NCBI GenBank assembly: GCA_038527375.1
Contig: JBCBFU010000003.1
Span: forward strand, 62,001 to 126,000
Source: Shimia_B sp038527375
GTDB taxonomy: Bacteria; Pseudomonadota; Alphaproteobacteria; Rhodobacterales; Rhodobacteraceae
DNA length: 64,000 nucleotides
Direction of reading: 5' to 3'
The first letter of the stretch is position 1. Each line of letters begins with the position of its first letter. The position numbers and the translations under genes were made by a program. A model generated the notes under the pieces. It saw nothing but the letters and a program-made list of their open reading frames with translations. It had not been told where the DNA came from and did no database searches. This document shows positions 14,754 to 23,842 of this stretch, piece by piece.

Positions 14754-16511
14754 TTGTCGTTAATTCATCCGGATATGCCCGCCCGTGGCACCCGTTTCGT
14801 GACGCGTTTGCACGCGCGTTTCGCGGGGGCAGGCCGGGGTGCGACCGGGTTCGTGAGCCAGCCTGAGCCGCGATCCATCGGGCATTTTGCCCGAGGACGG
14901 CAGCTGGTGGCGGGCAACTTCCTCTTTTCCGGCTATTTGGTCGAGGCCAAGGAGACGTCGATCTGGGACCTGCCCAACCCGGCGTTGACCTTTGAAGAGG
15001 ATTTGCACGGGTTTGCATGGCTCGATGATCTGGTGGCTGTGGGCGATGCGTCGGCGCGGCAATGCGCGCGCGACTGGACGTTCGAATGGGTCGCGCGGTT
15101 CGGGCGCGGGCAGGGGCCGGGCTGGACGCCTGACCTGACCGGGCGGCGGCTGATCCGGTGGATCAACCACGCGCTCTTTATCCTGGGGGCTGCGGACAAA
15201 CCCGTATCAGACCGCTTTTTCCACACGCTTGCGCGGCAGACGACCTTTCTGTCGCGACGCTGGTCCAAGACGTCACCCGGGTTGCCGCGGATCGAGGCGT
15301 TGACGGGGCTGATCTATTCGGGCCTGTCTCTGACGGGGATGGACCACCATGTCGCCCCGGCCATGGCTGCGCTGGGGCGCGAATGCCGTGCGCAGATCGA
15401 CGGTGACGGTGCATTGGCCTCGCGCAATCCCGAAGAGCTTCTGGAAATCTTCACCTTGCTCAACTGGTCCGCATTGGCGCTGCGAGAGGGGGGGCGTGAT
15501 CCCGCCCCCGCCCATGTGGAGGCCATTGACCGCATCGCGCCTGTGTTGCGCACGCTGCGCCATGCTGATGGCGGTCTGGCGCGGTTCCATGGCGGGGGGC
15601 GCGGGTTGGAAGGGCGGCTGGATCAGGCGCTGGCGACGTCGGGGGTCAAGGCCACGGTCGCGGGCGAGGCGGCCATGGGATACCGGCGGCTGTCGGCGGC
15701 GCGCACCACCGTGTTGATTGACGCCCAGATCCCGCCGCAGGGCGCCGGCAGTTTCAACGCCCATGCCTCGACGCTCGCGTTTGAGCTGACATCGGGACGG
15801 CGTCCGGTGATTGTGAATTGCGGGGCGGGCGCCTCCTTTGGCGAAGATTGGCGCCGTGCCGGGCGCGCGACGCCGTCCCATTCGGTCCTGACACTGGAAG
15901 GGTATTCGTCGTCGCGTCTGGGTGAGGCGACGCTGACATCAGGCCGCAAGCGGGAGTTGCTGAGCGACGGGCCGAGCGAGGTTTTGCAAGAGCGGCGCAA
16001 TACCGAATTTGCGATCCGCCAGCAGGCCAGCCATGACGGCTATCGCAAGACCCACGGTCTGGTTTACGTCCGCACGCTGGAACTGTCCCACGATGGCCGC
16101 ACGCTGGCAGGTGAAGAGCTTCTCGTGGCGCTGAACGATGCCGACAAGATGCGGCTGGATCGGGCGGTGGACGCTACGCAGTTGCAGGGGGTCCCGGCGG
16201 CGGTGCGCTTCCACCTGCATCCGGGGGTGGATGCGGTCCATGATATGGGTGGCGCGGCGGTGTCGCTGGCCCTGAAAAGTGGGGAGATCTGGGTCTTTCG
16301 CCATGACGGCAAGGCGCAGCTGTCGCTGGAGCCATCGGTTTATCTGGAAAAGGGCCGCCTGAAGCCGCGCGGGGCCGAACAGATCGTGTTGTCGGTCCCG
16401 GTCATGGGGGAGCAGACCCGTGTCAGGTGGTCTCTGGCCAAGGCACAGGAAACTCCGCTAAGTATCCGCGACCTCAAGCGGGATGACCCGCTGGAAGACG
16501 AGCTGATCTAA
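14754..16511 (+). CDS. Heparinase II/III family protein
   Basis: A ~585-residue protein with an N-terminal alpha/alpha-toroid segment (HGFAWLDDLVAVGDASARQCARDW, RLIRWINHALFILGAADKPV) and a C-terminal beta-sandwich (TLAFELTSGRRPVIVNCGAGASFGEDW, HSVLTLEGYSSSR, HLHPGVDAVHDMGG) of the heparinase II/III-like polysaccharide lyase superfamily. The alphaproteobacterial rsmB-purH neighbour is a conserved subfamily whose substrate is unknown. No signal peptide is obvious. The start is uncertain: a TTG at 14754 or an ATG at 14775. It ends 14 bases before purH, probably in the same operon. Confidence 0.85.
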   Translation: MSLIHPDMPARGTRFVTRLHARFAGAGRGATGFVSQPEPRSIGHFARGRQLVAGNFLFSGYLVEAKETSIWDLPNPALTFEEDLHGFAWLDDLVAVGDASARQCARDWTFEWVARFGRGQGPGWTPDLTGRRLIRWINHALFILGAADKPVSDRFFHTLARQTTFLSRRWSKTSPGLPRIEALTGLIYSGLSLTGMDHHVAPAMAALGRECRAQIDGDGALASRNPEELLEIFTLLNWSALALREGGRDPAPAHVEAIDRIAPVLRTLRHADGGLARFHGGGRGLEGRLDQALATSGVKATVAGEAAMGYRRLSAARTTVLIDAQIPPQGAGSFNAHASTLAFELTSGRRPVIVNCGAGASFGEDWRRAGRATPSHSVLTLEGYSSSRLGEATLTSGRKRELLSDGPSEVLQERRNTEFAIRQQASHDGYRKTHGLVYVRTLELSHDGRTLAGEELLVALNDADKMRLDRAVDATQLQGVPAAVRFHLHPGVDAVHDMGGAAVSLALKSGEIWVFRHDGKAQLSLEPSVYLEKGRLKPRGAEQIVLSVPVMGEQTRVRWSLAKAQETPLSIRDLKRDDPLEDELI

Positions 16512-16525
16512 AGGACCCTCCCGCC

Positions 16526-18112
16526 ATGCCAAACCTCGTGCCGCTTCGCCGTGCGCTGCTCTCTGTGTCTGACAAGACCGGAATCCTCGATTTGGGCCGC
16601 GCGCTCGCGGATCGGGGGGTGGAGTTGATTTCGACAGGCGGGACGGCCAAGGCGCTGCGCGATGCGGGGCTGGATGTGAAGGACATCAGCGAGATCACGG
16701 ATTTCCCCGAGATGATGGATGGCCGGGTCAAGACGCTGCACCCGGTGGTGCATGGCGGGTTGCTGGCGGTGCGCGAGAATGCGGAACACGCCAAGGCGAT
16801 GGAAGATCACGGGATCGGCGGGATCGATCTGGTGGTTGTGAACCTTTATCCCTTTGAGGCGACGGTCGCCAAAGGCGCTGGTTATGACGAGGTGATCGAG
16901 AATATCGACATCGGCGGGCCCGCGATGCTGCGCTCGGCGGCCAAGAACCACGCCTATGTGTCGGTCGTGACGGATGTCGAGGATTACGAGGCGCTTCTGG
17001 CGCAGCTCGATGCCAATGACGGGGCGACGGAATATACGTTCCGGCAGCGGCTGGCGTTGAACGCCTATGCGCGCACGGCGGCCTATGACGCGGCTGTGTC
17101 GGGCTGGATGGCCGACGCGCTGAAGACACGGGCGCGGCGCTTTGCGATGGCAGGAATGCTGCAGCAAGAGATGCGATATGGCGAAAATCCGCATCAGGAT
17201 GCCGCTTTTTATGTGGATGGCTCGGAGCGGGCGGGCGTTGCCACGGCGCAGCAACACCAGGGCAAGGCGCTGTCCTATAACAACATCAACGATACCGATG
17301 CCGCGTTTGAGCTGGTCGCAGAGTTCGATCCGGCGGACGGTCCGGCCTGCGCGATCATCAAGCACGCAAACCCCTGTGGTGTCGCCCGCGGCGAGACGCT
17401 GACGCAAGCCTATACGCGTGCGTTCGAGTGCGATCAGACCAGCGCCTTTGGCGGGATCATCGCGCTGAACCAGCCGCTGGATGGCGCGACCGCGGAGGAG
17501 ATCGTGCAGATCTTTACTGAGGTCGTGATCGCGCCCGGAGCCGATGACGATGCCAAGGCGGTCTTTGCCGCCAAAAAGAACCTGCGCCTGCTGACCACGG
17601 ACGGCCTGCCCGATCCGCGTGCGGCGGGCCGCTATGTCAAACAGGTATCCGGTGGTTTCCTGCTGCAGGACAAGGATGCGGGATACGTGGCGCCGGGTGA
17701 CCTGAAGGTCGTGACCAAACGCGCGCCCACGGATGCCGAGATGGCGGACCTGCTTTTTGCGTGGCGCGTCACCAAACACGTCAAATCGAATGCCATCGTC
17801 TATGTGAAGGACGGTGCGACCGTGGGCATCGGCGCGGGCCAGATGAGCCGCGTCGACAGCTCGCGCATCGCCGCGCGCAAGGCGGACGACATGGCCAAGG
17901 CCCTGCAACTGTCTGCCAGCCCGGCCAAAGGCGCGGTGCTGGCATCGGACGCATTCTTCCCCTTCCCCGATGGTCTGCTGACGGCGGCAGAGGCAGGGGC
18001 CACGGCGGTGATCCAGCCGGGCGGGTCCATGCGCGATGCAGACGTCATTGCCGCCGCTGACGAGGCCGGGCTTGCCATGGTGCTGACCGGCATGCGGCAC
18101 TTCCGTCACTGA
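16526..18112 (+). CDS. purH: Bifunctional AICAR formyltransferase / IMP cyclohydrolase
   Basis: A 528-residue PurH for the last two steps of IMP synthesis. The N-terminal IMP cyclohydrolase domain shows LLSVSDKTGILDLGRAL, STGGTAKALRDAG and MMDGRVKTLHPVVHGG. The C-terminal AICAR transformylase domain shows YGENPHQDAAFY, the catalytic IKHANPCGVA and SDAFFPFPDGL. The length is that of the family. The stop codon overlaps the lspA start by one base, so the two are coupled. Confidence 0.97.
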   Translation: MPNLVPLRRALLSVSDKTGILDLGRALADRGVELISTGGTAKALRDAGLDVKDISEITDFPEMMDGRVKTLHPVVHGGLLAVRENAEHAKAMEDHGIGGIDLVVVNLYPFEATVAKGAGYDEVIENIDIGGPAMLRSAAKNHAYVSVVTDVEDYEALLAQLDANDGATEYTFRQRLALNAYARTAAYDAAVSGWMADALKTRARRFAMAGMLQQEMRYGENPHQDAAFYVDGSERAGVATAQQHQGKALSYNNINDTDAAFELVAEFDPADGPACAIIKHANPCGVARGETLTQAYTRAFECDQTSAFGGIIALNQPLDGATAEEIVQIFTEVVIAPGADDDAKAVFAAKKNLRLLTTDGLPDPRAAGRYVKQVSGGFLLQDKDAGYVAPGDLKVVTKRAPTDAEMADLLFAWRVTKHVKSNAIVYVKDGATVGIGAGQMSRVDSSRIAARKADDMAKALQLSASPAKGAVLASDAFFPFPDGLLTAAEAGATAVIQPGGSMRDADVIAAADEAGLAMVLTGMRHFRH

Positions 18113-18606
18113 TGCGGATGCGCGCGCTTTCGACCACGGCGCTGGCCGTCTTTGGCCTCGACCAGTTGTCCAAATGGTACGTGGTGCATGTGCTGAACCT
18201 CGATCAACGGCTGGCGATCGACGTGTTGCCGCCTGTGCTGAACCTGCGCATGGCGTGGAATTACGGGATCAACTTCGGCCTATTTGCCGGGGACGCGAAT
18301 ACGACACGCTGGACGTTGATTGGGCTGGCCGTGCTGATCTGCGCGCTGGTGCTGTGGTGGATACGGCGCGAAACCGACCGGCGCGCGTTGGTGTCAGCTG
18401 GGCTGCTGATCGGGGGCGCGGCTGGCAACGTGATCGACCGGATCATCTATGGCGGTGTGGCGGATTTCCTGAACATGTCCTGCTGCGGCATCCGCAACCC
18501 GTTTTCGTTTAACATCGCGGATTGTGCGATTTTCCTCGGGGCGATCGGCCTTGTGTTCTTTGCCAGCGATGGAAAGGACACCGGCGCGAAAGGCCGGAAA
18601 GCCTAG
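18112..18606 (+). CDS. lspA: Lipoprotein signal peptidase
   Basis: A 164-residue inner-membrane aspartyl protease that removes signal peptides from prolipoproteins after lipidation. Four hydrophobic segments are present. The catalytic aspartates are Asp118 in YGGVADFLN and Asp137 in FNIADCAIF; NYGINFGLF and GAAGNVIDR are also conserved. It starts on the last base of purH and precedes a predicted lipoprotein gene, one of its likely clients. Confidence 0.95.
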   Translation: MRMRALSTTALAVFGLDQLSKWYVVHVLNLDQRLAIDVLPPVLNLRMAWNYGINFGLFAGDANTTRWTLIGLAVLICALVLWWIRRETDRRALVSAGLLIGGAAGNVIDRIIYGGVADFLNMSCCGIRNPFSFNIADCAIFLGAIGLVFFASDGKDTGAKGRKA

Positions 18607-18677
18607 CTGGGACGTCTATGATTAGACGGGCGCAGCCAGATCGGTTAGACGGGGGCAACGGTAAGGGAGGGGGCCCG

Positions 18678-19175
18678 ATGCGGCTTGGCTTTGGTATTCT
18701 TGCGCTGCTTGCTTTGGGCGCGTGCAGCGGTGGCGGCGGTCTGGTGGATTTGCGGACGGCCTCCAACGGGCCGGATGAGTTTTCCGCCTTGCCGGTCTCG
18801 CCGCTGGAGCAACCTGCCAATTTTACCGACTTGCCGACACCGACCCCGGGTCTCAGCAACCGCGCGGACCGCAATCCGCAGGCCGAGGCGATCGCGGCGC
18901 TTGGTGGATCGCTTTCCTCCGGCGGGGGTATCCCCGGATCGGATGCGGCGCTTGTTGCGCATACCGGCCGCTACGGCACCGACCCTGCGATCCGGTCCGA
19001 GCTGTTTGCCGCCGACGAGGCCTTCCGCAAACGGCGCGGGCGGATTGGATTCCTCGGTCTGCGTCGCGACACCCGTTATTGGAACGCCTATGCCGGTCAG
19101 GCACTGGATGCCGGGGCCGAAACCGACCGCTTCCGCGCGGCGGGTGTGCGGGTGCCGTCCGCGCCGCCGCAATAA
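18678..19175 (+). CDS. DUF3035-type lipoprotein
   Basis: A 165-residue protein with a lipoprotein signal (FGILALLALGAC, lipobox LGAC with Cys at about residue 15). It is followed by a Gly-rich linker and the motif FSALPVSPLEQP, the conserved start of the DUF3035 family of alphaproteobacterial lipoproteins, then NPQAEAIAALGG and FAADEAFRKRRGR. GGGAGGGGG precedes the ATG at 18678. Family members resemble small accessory outer-membrane lipoproteins, but a function is not established. Confidence 0.85.
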   Translation: MRLGFGILALLALGACSGGGGLVDLRTASNGPDEFSALPVSPLEQPANFTDLPTPTPGLSNRADRNPQAEAIAALGGSLSSGGGIPGSDAALVAHTGRYGTDPAIRSELFAADEAFRKRRGRIGFLGLRRDTRYWNAYAGQALDAGAETDRFRAAGVRVPSAPPQ

Positions 19176-19284
19176 GGACGCAGTGGCCGCGAGCGGCCCA
19201 CACCAATCGTCACATCCCTGTCAGGGCGGTTGATAAACCGCGCCCGCCGCGTAGCTATTGGACAAGCCCATCGATGGAGTTGTG

Positions 19285-20640
19285 ATGTTCGCCACCAGCC
19301 TGCGCCTGATTGCCGCCGCCGCCGTGACCTGCCTAGCCCTGCCTGCCATGGCGGCAGAACGGGTCACCAATTTCATGTTGGACAACGGGATGGAGGTCGT
19401 CGTCATCGAAGACAACCGCGCGCCCGTGGTTGTGCACATGGTCTGGTACAAGGCGGGATCGGCGGATGAGCCAGAGGGCAAAAGCGGGATCGCGCATTAC
19501 CTTGAACACTTGATGTTCAAGGCGACAGAGACGCTGGAGGATGGAGAGTTCTCGCGCATCGTCGCGGCCAATGGCGGCACCGATAACGCCTTCACCAGCT
19601 ACGACTACACCGCCTATTTCCAGCGCGTTGCCGCCGACCGGCTGGAGCTGATGATGCAGATGGAATCCGAGCGCATGGTGAACCTGCGCTTGGACGAAGA
19701 CGATATCGCGACCGAACGCGATGTGGTGATCGAAGAGCGCAACCAGCGCACCGACAGCGACCCGGGGTCGATCTTCAACGAACAGCGCCGCGCGGCGCAG
19801 TACCTCAACCACCGCTACGGCATCCCGATAATTGGCTGGCGGCACGAGATCGAAACGCTGGGTCTGGCCGATGCGCAGGCGTGGTATGACGCCCATTACG
19901 CGCCGAACAACGCTGTGTTGGTCGTGGCGGGTGACGTGACCCCGGACGAGGTGCGTGCGCTAGCCGAAACCTACTATGGACCGATCCCGGCCAACCCCGC
20001 GATCACGGAGCGTGCCCGCCCGCAAGAGCCGCCGCAACTGTCTGAGCGGCGGATGATCTACCGCGATGCCCGCGTGGCGCAGCCCTATGTCACGCGGTCG
20101 TACCTCGCGCCCGAACGCGACAGCGGCGCGCAAGAGACGGCTGCGGCGCTTCTGTACCTGTCGGAAATCCTCGGCGGTAGCGGGGCGACGTCCGTGCTGG
20201 GCAAGGCGTTGCAGTTTGATGGGCAGCGGGCGGTCTACACGGCGGCCTTCTATGGCGGGCAATCGCTCGATGACACGACCTTTGGACTGATCGCGGTGCC
20301 TGTTCCGGGCGTGTCCCTGCAAGAGATCGAGGACGAGATGGATGCCGTGATCGCACAGTTCATGGTCGACGGCATCGATCTGGATCAGTTCGAGCGCATC
20401 AAGACGCAGATCCGGGCCTCGGGTATCTACGCGCAAGACAATACCGAGGCGCTCGCCCGTCGCTATGGCAGCGCCCTGACCCAAGGGCTGACGGTCGAGG
20501 ATGTGCAGGCTTGGCCCAATATCCTGCAGGCGGTGACGCCTGACGATGTGATGGCCGCCGCTGAGATGATCTTTGACCGCAGCAATGCCGTGACCGGCTG
20601 GCTGATGTCTGACGCGCCCGCGCAGGAGGTTTCCCAATGA
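19285..20640 (+). CDS. Periplasmic M16 zinc peptidase (catalytic)
   Basis: A 451-residue insulinase-type (M16B) peptidase with a signal peptide ending near AMAAE (residue 24). The inverted zinc motif HxxEH is present as HYLEHLMFK (His71, Glu74, His75), with the conserved ERDVVIEERNQR helix holding the third ligand. C-terminal half-barrel features follow (APNNAVLVVAGDV). The ATG at 19285 starts exactly at the signal peptide; a reading nine codons longer is possible. It overlaps the next M16 gene by 4 bases (ATGA). Such tandem pairs form heterodimers in which only one chain is catalytic. Confidence 0.93.
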   Translation: MFATSLRLIAAAAVTCLALPAMAAERVTNFMLDNGMEVVVIEDNRAPVVVHMVWYKAGSADEPEGKSGIAHYLEHLMFKATETLEDGEFSRIVAANGGTDNAFTSYDYTAYFQRVAADRLELMMQMESERMVNLRLDEDDIATERDVVIEERNQRTDSDPGSIFNEQRRAAQYLNHRYGIPIIGWRHEIETLGLADAQAWYDAHYAPNNAVLVVAGDVTPDEVRALAETYYGPIPANPAITERARPQEPPQLSERRMIYRDARVAQPYVTRSYLAPERDSGAQETAAALLYLSEILGGSGATSVLGKALQFDGQRAVYTAAFYGGQSLDDTTFGLIAVPVPGVSLQEIEDEMDAVIAQFMVDGIDLDQFERIKTQIRASGIYAQDNTEALARRYGSALTQGLTVEDVQAWPNILQAVTPDDVMAAAEMIFDRSNAVTGWLMSDAPAQEVSQ

Positions 20641-21941
20641 TCCGCACCCTGATTGCCGCCCTGTTTCTGGCCGCCCCCGCTGCCGCCGAAGTGACGATCC
20701 AAGAGGTGACGAGCCCCGGTGGCATCGACGCCTGGCTGGTCGAGGAACGGTCGATCCCCTTCGTGGCGCTGGAGTTGCGGTTCCGGGGCGGGGCGTCGTT
20801 GGATGAACCCGGCAAGCGCGGGGCGACCAATCTGATGATGGCCCTCTTGGAGGAAGGCGCGGGCGATCTGGATGCGCGCGGCTTTGCGCAAGCGACCGAG
20901 GAATTGGCCGCCCGGTTCGACTTTGACGCCTATGACGACACGCTGACCATCGGCGCGGAGTTCCTCACTGAGAACCGCGATGAGGCTGTGGAGTTGCTGC
21001 GCCTTGCGCTGCAAGAGCCTGCGTTCAATCAAACGGCGCTGGACCGTGTGCGCGGACAGGTGGAATCCATCATCCGCTCGGACGCGCAGGATGCCGATGA
21101 CGTCGCCTCGAACACCTATTTCGACCTGGCCTTTGGTGACCATCCCTACGGCACCGATCTGAACGGAACGCTGGACAGCGTCGCGGCGCTGACGCGGGAA
21201 GATATCTTTGCCGCGCATCGCAATGCGCTTGTCCGCGATCAACTCTATGTGGGCGCTGTTGGTGACATCTCAGCCGACGAACTTGGCGTGTTGCTGGATG
21301 ATCTGCTGGGGGGGCTGCCGGCCTCTGGGGCCGCGCTCGCGCCCGAGATCGATTATGATCTGGCAGGCGGCGTGACCGTGGTGGATTTCGCGTCCCCGCA
21401 ATCGACGGCCCTCTTTGGGCACGGCGGGATTGAACGCGACGATCCCGATTTCTTTGCGGCCTTCATCCTGAACGAAATCCTCGGTGGGCGCGGGCTGGAA
21501 AGCCGGCTGTCCCAAGAGGTGCGCGAGAAGCGGGGGTTGACCTATGGGGTGTCGAGCTTCCTCGTCTCCAAGGATCGCGCGCAGATGTATCTGGGGTCCG
21601 TTCGGTCATCGAACGACCGGATCGGGCAGGCCATCGACGTGATCCGGGATGAATGGACGCGCATGGCCGATGAGGGCGTGACAGCCGAGGAGTTGGAGGA
21701 AACCAAGCTCTACCTCACCGGAGCCTATCCGCTGCGCTTTGATGGGAACGGCACAATCGCCAACATCCTTGCGGGCATGCAGATGCAGGACCTCGGCGTC
21801 GACTACATCGCCACCCGCAACGACAAGGTGAACGCCGTCACGCTGGAAGAGATCAACCGCGTCGCGGCTGAGCTTTTGCAACCCGAAAACCTGCATTTCG
21901 TCGTGGTGGGACAGCCGGACGCGTTGGAAACCACCAACTAG
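20637..21941 (+). CDS. Periplasmic M16 peptidase-like partner (non-catalytic)
   Basis: A 434-residue M16 homologue with a signal peptide (LIAALFLAAPAAAE). At the position of HxxEH it has NLMMALLEEG, so it lacks the zinc-binding site. The C-terminal half keeps the substrate-cleft motif ILGGRGLESRLSQEVREKRGLTYGV, including the R/Y pair used by M16 partner subunits. It overlaps the preceding catalytic subunit by 4 bases, consistent with 1:1 synthesis of a heterodimer. Confidence 0.93.
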   Translation: MIRTLIAALFLAAPAAAEVTIQEVTSPGGIDAWLVEERSIPFVALELRFRGGASLDEPGKRGATNLMMALLEEGAGDLDARGFAQATEELAARFDFDAYDDTLTIGAEFLTENRDEAVELLRLALQEPAFNQTALDRVRGQVESIIRSDAQDADDVASNTYFDLAFGDHPYGTDLNGTLDSVAALTREDIFAAHRNALVRDQLYVGAVGDISADELGVLLDDLLGGLPASGAALAPEIDYDLAGGVTVVDFASPQSTALFGHGGIERDDPDFFAAFILNEILGGRGLESRLSQEVREKRGLTYGVSSFLVSKDRAQMYLGSVRSSNDRIGQAIDVIRDEWTRMADEGVTAEELEETKLYLTGAYPLRFDGNGTIANILAGMQMQDLGVDYIATRNDKVNAVTLEEINRVAAELLQPENLHFVVVGQPDALETTN

Positions 21942-22006
21942 ATTCCCGTGGATAACCCGTCACAACGGGTTGGAGCGCAGCCTGCGCACATGCTATCCCT
22001 TGGGGT

Positions 22007-23842
22007 ATGGCTGCGCAGGACCCCAACATTTCGCAACCAGCGACCATTCGACAGCTGGATGAGGCGGCGATCAACCGGATCGCCGCGGGCGAGGTCGTAG
22101 AACGCCCGGCCAGCGCCGTGAAAGAGTTGGTTGAAAACGCCATCGACGCCGGTGCGACCCGGATCGACGTGGATTATGCCGATGGGGGCAAGTCCCTGAT
22201 CCGCGTGACCGATGACGGCTGCGGGATCGCAGCAGATGATCTGCCGCTGGCACTCAGCCGTCATGCCACGTCCAAGATCGACGGCACCGACCTTCTGAAC
22301 ATTCACACCTTCGGCTTCCGGGGCGAGGCGCTCCCGTCGCTGGGGGCGGTGGGGCGTCTGACCGTGACCTCCCGCGCGCCGGGGGCAACGGCTGCGCGCA
22401 TTGCCGTCAACGGTGGTGTGCCCGTGCCCGTGGCCCCTGCCGCGCTGGGCGCAGGCACGGTGGTGGAATTGCGCGACCTTTTCTATGCGACGCCCGCGCG
22501 GCTGAAGTTCCTGCGCACCGACCGGGCCGAGGCGCAGGCGATTGGCGATGTGGTCAAACGGCTCGCCATGGCCGAACCCCATGTGCGGTTTTGCCTGCGT
22601 GATGTGTCGGGGGGCGGCACGCGCGAGGTGTTTCGCGCAGATGCCGGTCAGGGCGATCTGTTCGAGGCGCTCCATGCCCGGTTGCGTCAGATACTGGGGG
22701 CCGAGTTCGCCCAGAACGCGCTCAGGATCGATGCGGAACGCGAGGGCGTAGGCCTTACCGGCTTTGCGGCGTTGCCGACCTATTCGCGCGGGGCTGCCGT
22801 GGCGCAGTTCCTTTTCGTCAATGGCCGCCCCGTGCGGGACAAACTGCTGATCGGGGCGCTGCGCGGGGCCTATTCCGATTTCCTGAGCCGGGACCGTCAT
22901 CCGGCGGTTGCGCTCTTTGTCGAATGCGATCCGGCGCGGGTCGATGTGAACGTGCATCCCGCCAAGACCGAGGTGCGGTTCCGCGATCCCGGGATCGTGC
23001 GCGGGTTGATCGTGTCGGCGCTGAAACACGCCTTGGCCGAGGCGGGGCATCGGGCCTCGACCACGGTGGCCAATGACACCCTGGGCGCATTCCGCCCGGA
23101 GACCGTGACCCCCGCTGGCGGTGGGGCGGTCGTCTACCAGATGGATCTGGCAAGCCGCCCGCGCAGCGCGTCATCTGCGCAGGTGGGACCCGCTGTCAGC
23201 CCGGGATTTGCGGAGGCCCCGGTGGCCCGGATGGAGGCTGAGACGCCCGAGGTTCGGTCGGATTTCCCCTTGGGTGCCGCCCGGGCGCAGCTGCATGAAA
23301 ACTACATCGTTGCGCAGACGGCGGATGGGATGATCCTTGTCGATGCGCATGCCGCCCATGAGCGGTTGGTGTACGAGGACCTGAAGGCCGCGATGGCCGA
23401 ACGTGGCGTCGCGCGGCAGGCCCTGCTTATCCCCGAGATCATCGAGATGTCGCCCTCCGATGCGCAGCTGTTGCTGGCCCATGGGGAGGCATTGGAGGCC
23501 ATGGGGCTGGTGATCGAACCCTTTGGGCCGGGCTCGGTCGCAGTTCAGGAAACCCCTGCGATCCTAGGGGCTTGCGATGCGCGGGGCATGGTTCTGGATA
23601 TTCTGGACGAGCTGTCCGATGGCGGTGGGACGCAGTTGGTGGCAGAGCGCGTCGACGCGATCCTGAGCCGGGTCGCCTGCCACGGGTCCGTGCGCACCGG
23701 GCGGCGGATGCAGGCCGATGAGATGAACGCGCTTCTGCGGCGGATGGAGGCCACGCCGCATTCGGGGCAGTGCAACCACGGGCGGCCCACTTATGTGGAG
23801 CTGAAGATGACCGATATCGAACGGCTCTTCGGGCGATCATGA
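22007..23842 (+). CDS. mutL: DNA mismatch repair protein MutL
   Basis: A 611-residue MutL. The N-terminal GHKL ATPase shows IAAGEVVERPASAVKELVENAIDAGA (motif I), VTDDGCGI (II) and HTFGFRGEALPSLGAV (III). The central domain has FVNGRPVRD and VDVNVHPAKTEVRF. The C-terminal dimerisation domain begins near LGAARAQLHENYIVAQT and holds AHAAHERLVYE and CHGSVRTGRRMQADEM. The last domain has CNHGRPTYVEL near the end, part of the zinc/endonuclease-site region in MutL proteins with nicking activity. It overlaps rmuC by ATGA. Confidence 0.97.
   Translation: MAAQDPNISQPATIRQLDEAAINRIAAGEVVERPASAVKELVENAIDAGATRIDVDYADGGKSLIRVTDDGCGIAADDLPLALSRHATSKIDGTDLLNIHTFGFRGEALPSLGAVGRLTVTSRAPGATAARIAVNGGVPVPVAPAALGAGTVVELRDLFYATPARLKFLRTDRAEAQAIGDVVKRLAMAEPHVRFCLRDVSGGGTREVFRADAGQGDLFEALHARLRQILGAEFAQNALRIDAEREGVGLTGFAALPTYSRGAAVAQFLFVNGRPVRDKLLIGALRGAYSDFLSRDRHPAVALFVECDPARVDVNVHPAKTEVRFRDPGIVRGLIVSALKHALAEAGHRASTTVANDTLGAFRPETVTPAGGGAVVYQMDLASRPRSASSAQVGPAVSPGFAEAPVARMEAETPEVRSDFPLGAARAQLHENYIVAQTADGMILVDAHAAHERLVYEDLKAAMAERGVARQALLIPEIIEMSPSDAQLLLAHGEALEAMGLVIEPFGPGSVAVQETPAILGACDARGMVLDILDELSDGGGTQLVAERVDAILSRVACHGSVRTGRRMQADEMNALLRRMEATPHSGQCNHGRPTYVELKMTDIERLFGRS

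Noticed and set aside
16508..18109. 533-codon minus-strand frame opposite purH
   Set aside because: purH is certain on the plus strand; the antisense frame is a high-GC shadow rich in Arg/His/Gln.
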